Shown here in pieces: positions 61,265 to 64,000 of a stretch of DNA of 64,000 bases. The number at the start of each line of letters is the position of its first letter. Position 1 is the stretch's first letter. The stretch is taken from positions 11,550-75,549 of the forward strand of contig CAVAIA010000054.1 in NCBI GenBank assembly GCA_963588595.1, read 5' to 3'. A program made the translations under genes and the position numbers. The notes below the pieces were generated by a model, which was not told the origin of the DNA, made no database searches, and worked only from the letters and a program-made list of their open reading frames with translations. Source of the stretch: Phoenicibacter sp963588595 (GTDB lineage: Bacteria; Actinomycetota; Coriobacteriia; Coriobacteriales; Eggerthellaceae).

Positions 61265-64000
61265 GATTCATCCCTGCCTTTCGTTGTAGTTCGGTTAATC
61301 GATTATCAACAATAAGAGCTCCTGCGTCGTTGTCTATGATTGTTTGCGGGGCGTTTTGGTTGATTATGTCGCCAAGGTTAGCATCTAACCAGCGCGTTAA
61401 GTCTTTAGAATTGTTAGTTGCAGATAAAACCGCACTTGGAATGTTAACATTCTGGTTTACCATCGCTTTTACTGCTTTGTCAGACATACTAGTATTTAGC
61501 GTGTTAAGCGTTGCTTTTGCTAAATTTGCTGACGCTTTCACTGCCTCTTTTTGCTTATCTTCAATACCTTCAGCAAAACCGAGTGTAAAATATTCACCAA
61601 ATCTTGCGGTCTCTTTTGACGGGGAATTGATGTTTAACGTGTCTTTAATTGCTTGTAGCGCATTCCTTGCTAAATTTTTTGCTTGTTCTATCGCACTCGA
61701 CGCCCATGCACCAATCCCAGAAGCGAAACCTTGCGAGAAATTACTACCAGCGCTATTAGTATCAACGTTCAACTGGTTTTTTGAATTGTTTGCAACATCC
61801 CACGCTGCGCTTGCTGCATTGCCTCCATTGTCGCGGATACCTTGAGCGAAACGCTGTATGTCTTCCGAGCCAGTAATGCCATATTGCGAGCATAACGCTT
61901 GGAATTGCGAAACGCTCATTCCTGCCACGTTTGCACTCTGTGCGATAACTTCGCCCTGCCCGTTTCTAACAGAATTAGCAAAAGCGTTCATATCGTCTGT
62001 GCCACTAATTCCATATTCCGAGCATTTCTTTTTGAACTCATCCACGCTCATATTAGCCGTGACCGAGGCGGCAGCAACCGCTGGTTCTGCTCCGCTACTT
62101 AGAGCATTCGCAAACGCCGTGACGCTGTCAGTGCCTGTTATGCCATACTGGTCTTTTAGATTTTTAAATTCGTCTAGGCTTTTGCCAGCCGTCAGAGCAC
62201 CTGCAACAACAACCGCTTCTTCCCCTGCTTGCAAGCCTTCAACAAATTTTTTAGTTGCGTCCTCGCCTGTAATACCATATTGATTACATAGATTTTTTAA
62301 ATCTTCAGTTGACATTCCAAGTTGTTCAGAGAGTTGTTTGAACGTGTCCGAGGCTTGAAATGTTTGGTTGGTGAGTGTTTGCTGGTCTTGAGCCGTCTGA
62401 TTAAGAGTTACGTCGTATTCAGAGATAACGCTCTTTTGCTGTTCGACCGCGTCTGTCGCTTTTTTGACCGACTCTTCAAGTGCCTGTGTCGTCATTGGAT
62501 CCCATCCGTGATTTGACGAATTCCAATTGTCCAACGTTTTTTGTGCTTCAGCAAGTTTGTCTTCTGCGTCTTTTAACTTTTCAACTGCTTCTAGCCTTAA
62601 TTTATAAGTTTCGCTGTATCTTTCTTGCAGAGCCTGTGCTTCCGCGTTTCTTTTCCATGCGTCTGTATTTTTTACAAGTTCATCTGTTGAAACCGATAAT
62701 TTGCCAGTTGTTGCGTCTATAACGCTTACGCTGACGCCTGTTATATTGTTATATTCTTGAACTTTAGATGTTAATTTTGATTGCTCATCGGCTGTCAGCG
62801 TTTCTTTATCTGCAAGTTCTTTAATTTCCTTTGCCAAGTTGGTAACATAACCAGTATTAGCATTCAATTGTCCCCATGTTTCAGTTTGTGAGTTTGCAAA
62901 GTCAGATTGCTTTTGAATACACTCATCGACGCTATCTCTGACTTCTTCAAAAGATTTCGCATAAGCCGAAACTGAAGTAGATTGCGTTTCTGTTGCACCT
63001 GCCACCGCGTCTACTGAACTTAATAGTTTATCTTGAGAGTTTTTGAGATTATCAGAGCGTGTCTTTGCCTTTTCTTGAGCGTCAACAAGGTTACTAATAG
63101 CACTAACTAATGAAGATATACCAGCAACAACAAGCCCTGCCACTGTAGCCTTTAGAGCCGTGCTAAATGCCTTAGTTGCAACCGTGCCAGCCTTTGTTGC
63201 GACGGTGTGAGCCTTCATTGAGGCTGTCGCTGTTTGGATGTTTGGACCATAAGAAGTCCATGTTGAAGATTGCTTCACGGCTTCCACGTTAAGGCTTGCC
63301 ATGTCAGTTGATACTTTTGTTAGCATTGAACCAACAAGAGAAAACGCACTTGAAGTTTTACTCATTACACTTAAGACGGGACCGAGCGCGACCGCCATTC
63401 CTGCAAAACCTAAAATTGTTTGTTGTTCTTCGGTTGACATTTCACTAAATGCCTTAGCACCGTTTTCAATTGCTGTAAATAATGGTTGCGCCGCGTCAAT
63501 TGCTTCAAGCATAGCGTCCGCCAGTGGTCTGCCAATTTGTTCCGCGACTGCAACAACGCGATTTTTAAGCATTTCAAATTTCGCTGCTAAACTATCGTTT
63601 CTGTTTGCAACTTCATTATCGAGAGCAGAGTTTTGTTCCCATGCTGTGTTAGCCGTGCTAATTGCGTTTGCAAGCGTTTCTCCACCACCTGCGAGGCGTT
63701 TCATTACGTCTGTTTGACGTAGTGAAACTATGCCCAAATCATCGAGCATGACGCTCATGTTACCGCCTGTTTCAGTTGCGTCCTGCATACCTGTTAATAC
63801 GGAGTTTAGAGCGGTCACGGGGTCATTTTTCCATGCTTCAGCAAATTGCTCCGCACTCATTCCAGCGGTCTGTGCCCATGTTTGCAAATTATTGTTATTA
63901 AGTGCGACCGCCTTGTCAATGTTTGACATGATTGTTGAAATTGCTGTGCCACCCATTTCGGCTTCAATACCTAAAGAAGATAGAGCCGTGGATAAGCCTA
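61254..64000 (-). CDS. Phage tail tape measure protein, partial (N-terminus beyond the window)
   Basis: The frame is open at the window edge and yields about 915 residues. The first visible codons read GLSTALSSLGIEAEMGGTA, a typical tape-measure region. Long alanine/serine-rich helices follow, then hydrophobic stretches (TVAGLVVAGISSLVSAISNLV), a coiled-coil region (EKLKDAEDKLAEAQKTLDNW) and four tandem 44-residue repeats (61785-62312). The C-terminal part contains FASGIGAWASSAIEQAKNL and LNINSPSKETARFGEYF, the end region common to this family. Its length sets tail length. The gene overlaps the next by 11 bases. Confidence 0.9.
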   Translation of the reverse strand, partial: GLSTALSSLGIEAEMGGTAISTIMSNIDKAVALNNNNLQTWAQTAGMSAEQFAEAWKNDPVTALNSVLTGMQDATETGGNMSVMLDDLGIVSLRQTDVMKRLAGGGETLANAISTANTAWEQNSALDNEVANRNDSLAAKFEMLKNRVVAVAEQIGRPLADAMLEAIDAAQPLFTAIENGAKAFSEMSTEEQQTILGFAGMAVALGPVLSVMSKTSSAFSLVGSMLTKVSTDMASLNVEAVKQSSTWTSYGPNIQTATASMKAHTVATKAGTVATKAFSTALKATVAGLVVAGISSLVSAISNLVDAQEKAKTRSDNLKNSQDKLLSSVDAVAGATETQSTSVSAYAKSFEEVRDSVDECIQKQSDFANSQTETWGQLNANTGYVTNLAKEIKELADKETLTADEQSKLTSKVQEYNNITGVSVSVIDATTGKLSVSTDELVKNTDAWKRNAEAQALQERYSETYKLRLEAVEKLKDAEDKLAEAQKTLDNWNSSNHGWDPMTTQALEESVKKATDAVEQQKSVISEYDVTLNQTAQDQQTLTNQTFQASDTFKQLSEQLGMSTEDLKNLCNQYGITGEDATKKFVEGLQAGEEAVVVAGALTAGKSLDEFKNLKDQYGITGTDSVTAFANALSSGAEPAVAAASVTANMSVDEFKKKCSEYGISGTDDMNAFANSVRNGQGEVIAQSANVAGMSVSQFQALCSQYGITGSEDIQRFAQGIRDNGGNAASAAWDVANNSKNQLNVDTNSAGSNFSQGFASGIGAWASSAIEQAKNLARNALQAIKDTLNINSPSKETARFGEYFTLGFAEGIEDKQKEAVKASANLAKATLNTLNTSMSDKAVKAMVNQNVNIPSAVLSATNNSKDLTRWLDANLGDIINQNAPQTIIDNDAGALIVDNRLTELQRKAGMNRGN
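61785..62312 (-). repeat. Four tandem 44-residue repeats in the tape measure gene
   Basis: Each unit is 132 bases and encodes a segment of the form S.DEFK.LC.QYGITG.D followed by an Ala-rich helix. The four copies align without gaps and share QYGITG (copy 3 has EYGISG) and a phenylalanine seven to eight residues after it. The DNA has diverged more than the protein, so the repeats are old and kept by selection. Confidence 0.85.

Larger units (their letters stand above)
54834..64000. mobile_element. Prophage, left end at tRNA-Thr, tail and lysis genes (continues beyond the window)
   Basis: All genes from 54922 to the edge are on the minus strand and follow the late-gene order of a siphovirus-like phage read backwards: tape measure, lectin-bearing tail protein, hub-like protein, tail fibre, small membrane protein, holin, endolysin. 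They abut tRNA-Thr, a common integration target. Integrase, capsid, packaging and the second attachment site must lie beyond 64000. All visible reading frames are intact, so the element does not look decayed in this part. Confidence 0.9.

Noticed and set aside
61258..61845. 195-codon open frame on the plus strand opposite the tape measure gene
   Set aside because: Low-complexity antisense of Ala/Ser-rich codons, a common artefact over tape-measure genes.
1..64000. CRISPR array, insertion sequence or rRNA genes
   Set aside because: No regularly spaced repeat array, transposase frame with inverted ends, or rRNA sequence was recognised on either strand.

Overview
The window reads as a low-to-moderate GC genome of an anaerobic bacterium. 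The best guess is an actinobacterium of the class Coriobacteriia, but no rRNA is present, so this is inference. Pointers are the 2-hydroxyacyl-CoA dehydratase activase with a ferredoxin, FeoAB iron uptake, ThyX instead of ThyA, a K+-dependent membrane pyrophosphatase, hydrogenase maturation genes, and an archaeal-type topoisomerase IA followed by tmk, holB and a PSP1/RicT-like gene.

Layout. 1-2224 (+): the end of a dehydratase-type Fe-S subunit, its activase, a YedF-like DsrE protein, a 2[4Fe-4S] ferredoxin behind a palindromic operator candidate, and rdgB. 2286-4806 (-): feoAB behind two palindromes. 4953-18466 (-): a long core block with, in transcription order, tig-clpP-clpX, valS, a zinc-ribbon membrane protein, thrS, prfA, prmC, serC and serA. 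18568-20097 (+): tRNA-Leu and sstT. 20103-25534 (-): a PflX-like radical SAM gene, pgi, hypF and hypC. 25588-27440 (+): a DinJ/YafQ-type toxin-antitoxin pair and an iron alcohol dehydrogenase. 27450-34952 (+): the translation operon rimP-nusA-infB-rbfA-nrnA-truB-ribF behind a clear promoter and a terminator-like leader hairpin. 34992-37109: hppA with a strong terminator. 37174-38005: a small two-gene cassette, probably an uncharacterised toxin-antitoxin pair, between two copies of a 30-bp repeat. 38029-54702: rnhA, dgt (-), dnaG-def-fmt-rsmB, thyX-topA-tmk-holB-ricT, pncB, two degV genes and pyrE. 54759-54833: tRNA-Thr. From there to the edge lie minus-strand late genes of a tailed prophage: endolysin, holin, tail fibre, hub-like protein, a lectin-bearing tail protein and the tape measure, which runs off the window.

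How the genes work together. Most of the chromosomal part is housekeeping: protein synthesis and quality control, serine synthesis, replication priming and nucleotide supply (ThyX makes dTMP and Tmk phosphorylates it), and formylmethionine handling (Fmt adds the formyl group, Def removes it). The departures from the usual form are domain losses and gains in otherwise standard proteins. Trigger factor lacks its PPIase domain. RibF lacks the riboflavin kinase domain. RicT lacks its N-terminal part. NusA carries a C-terminal Cys3His extension where ylxR would normally follow. TopA is of archaeal type. The accessory regions are two toxin-antitoxin pairs and the prophage, which appears to be integrated at tRNA-Thr with its lysis end next to the tRNA.
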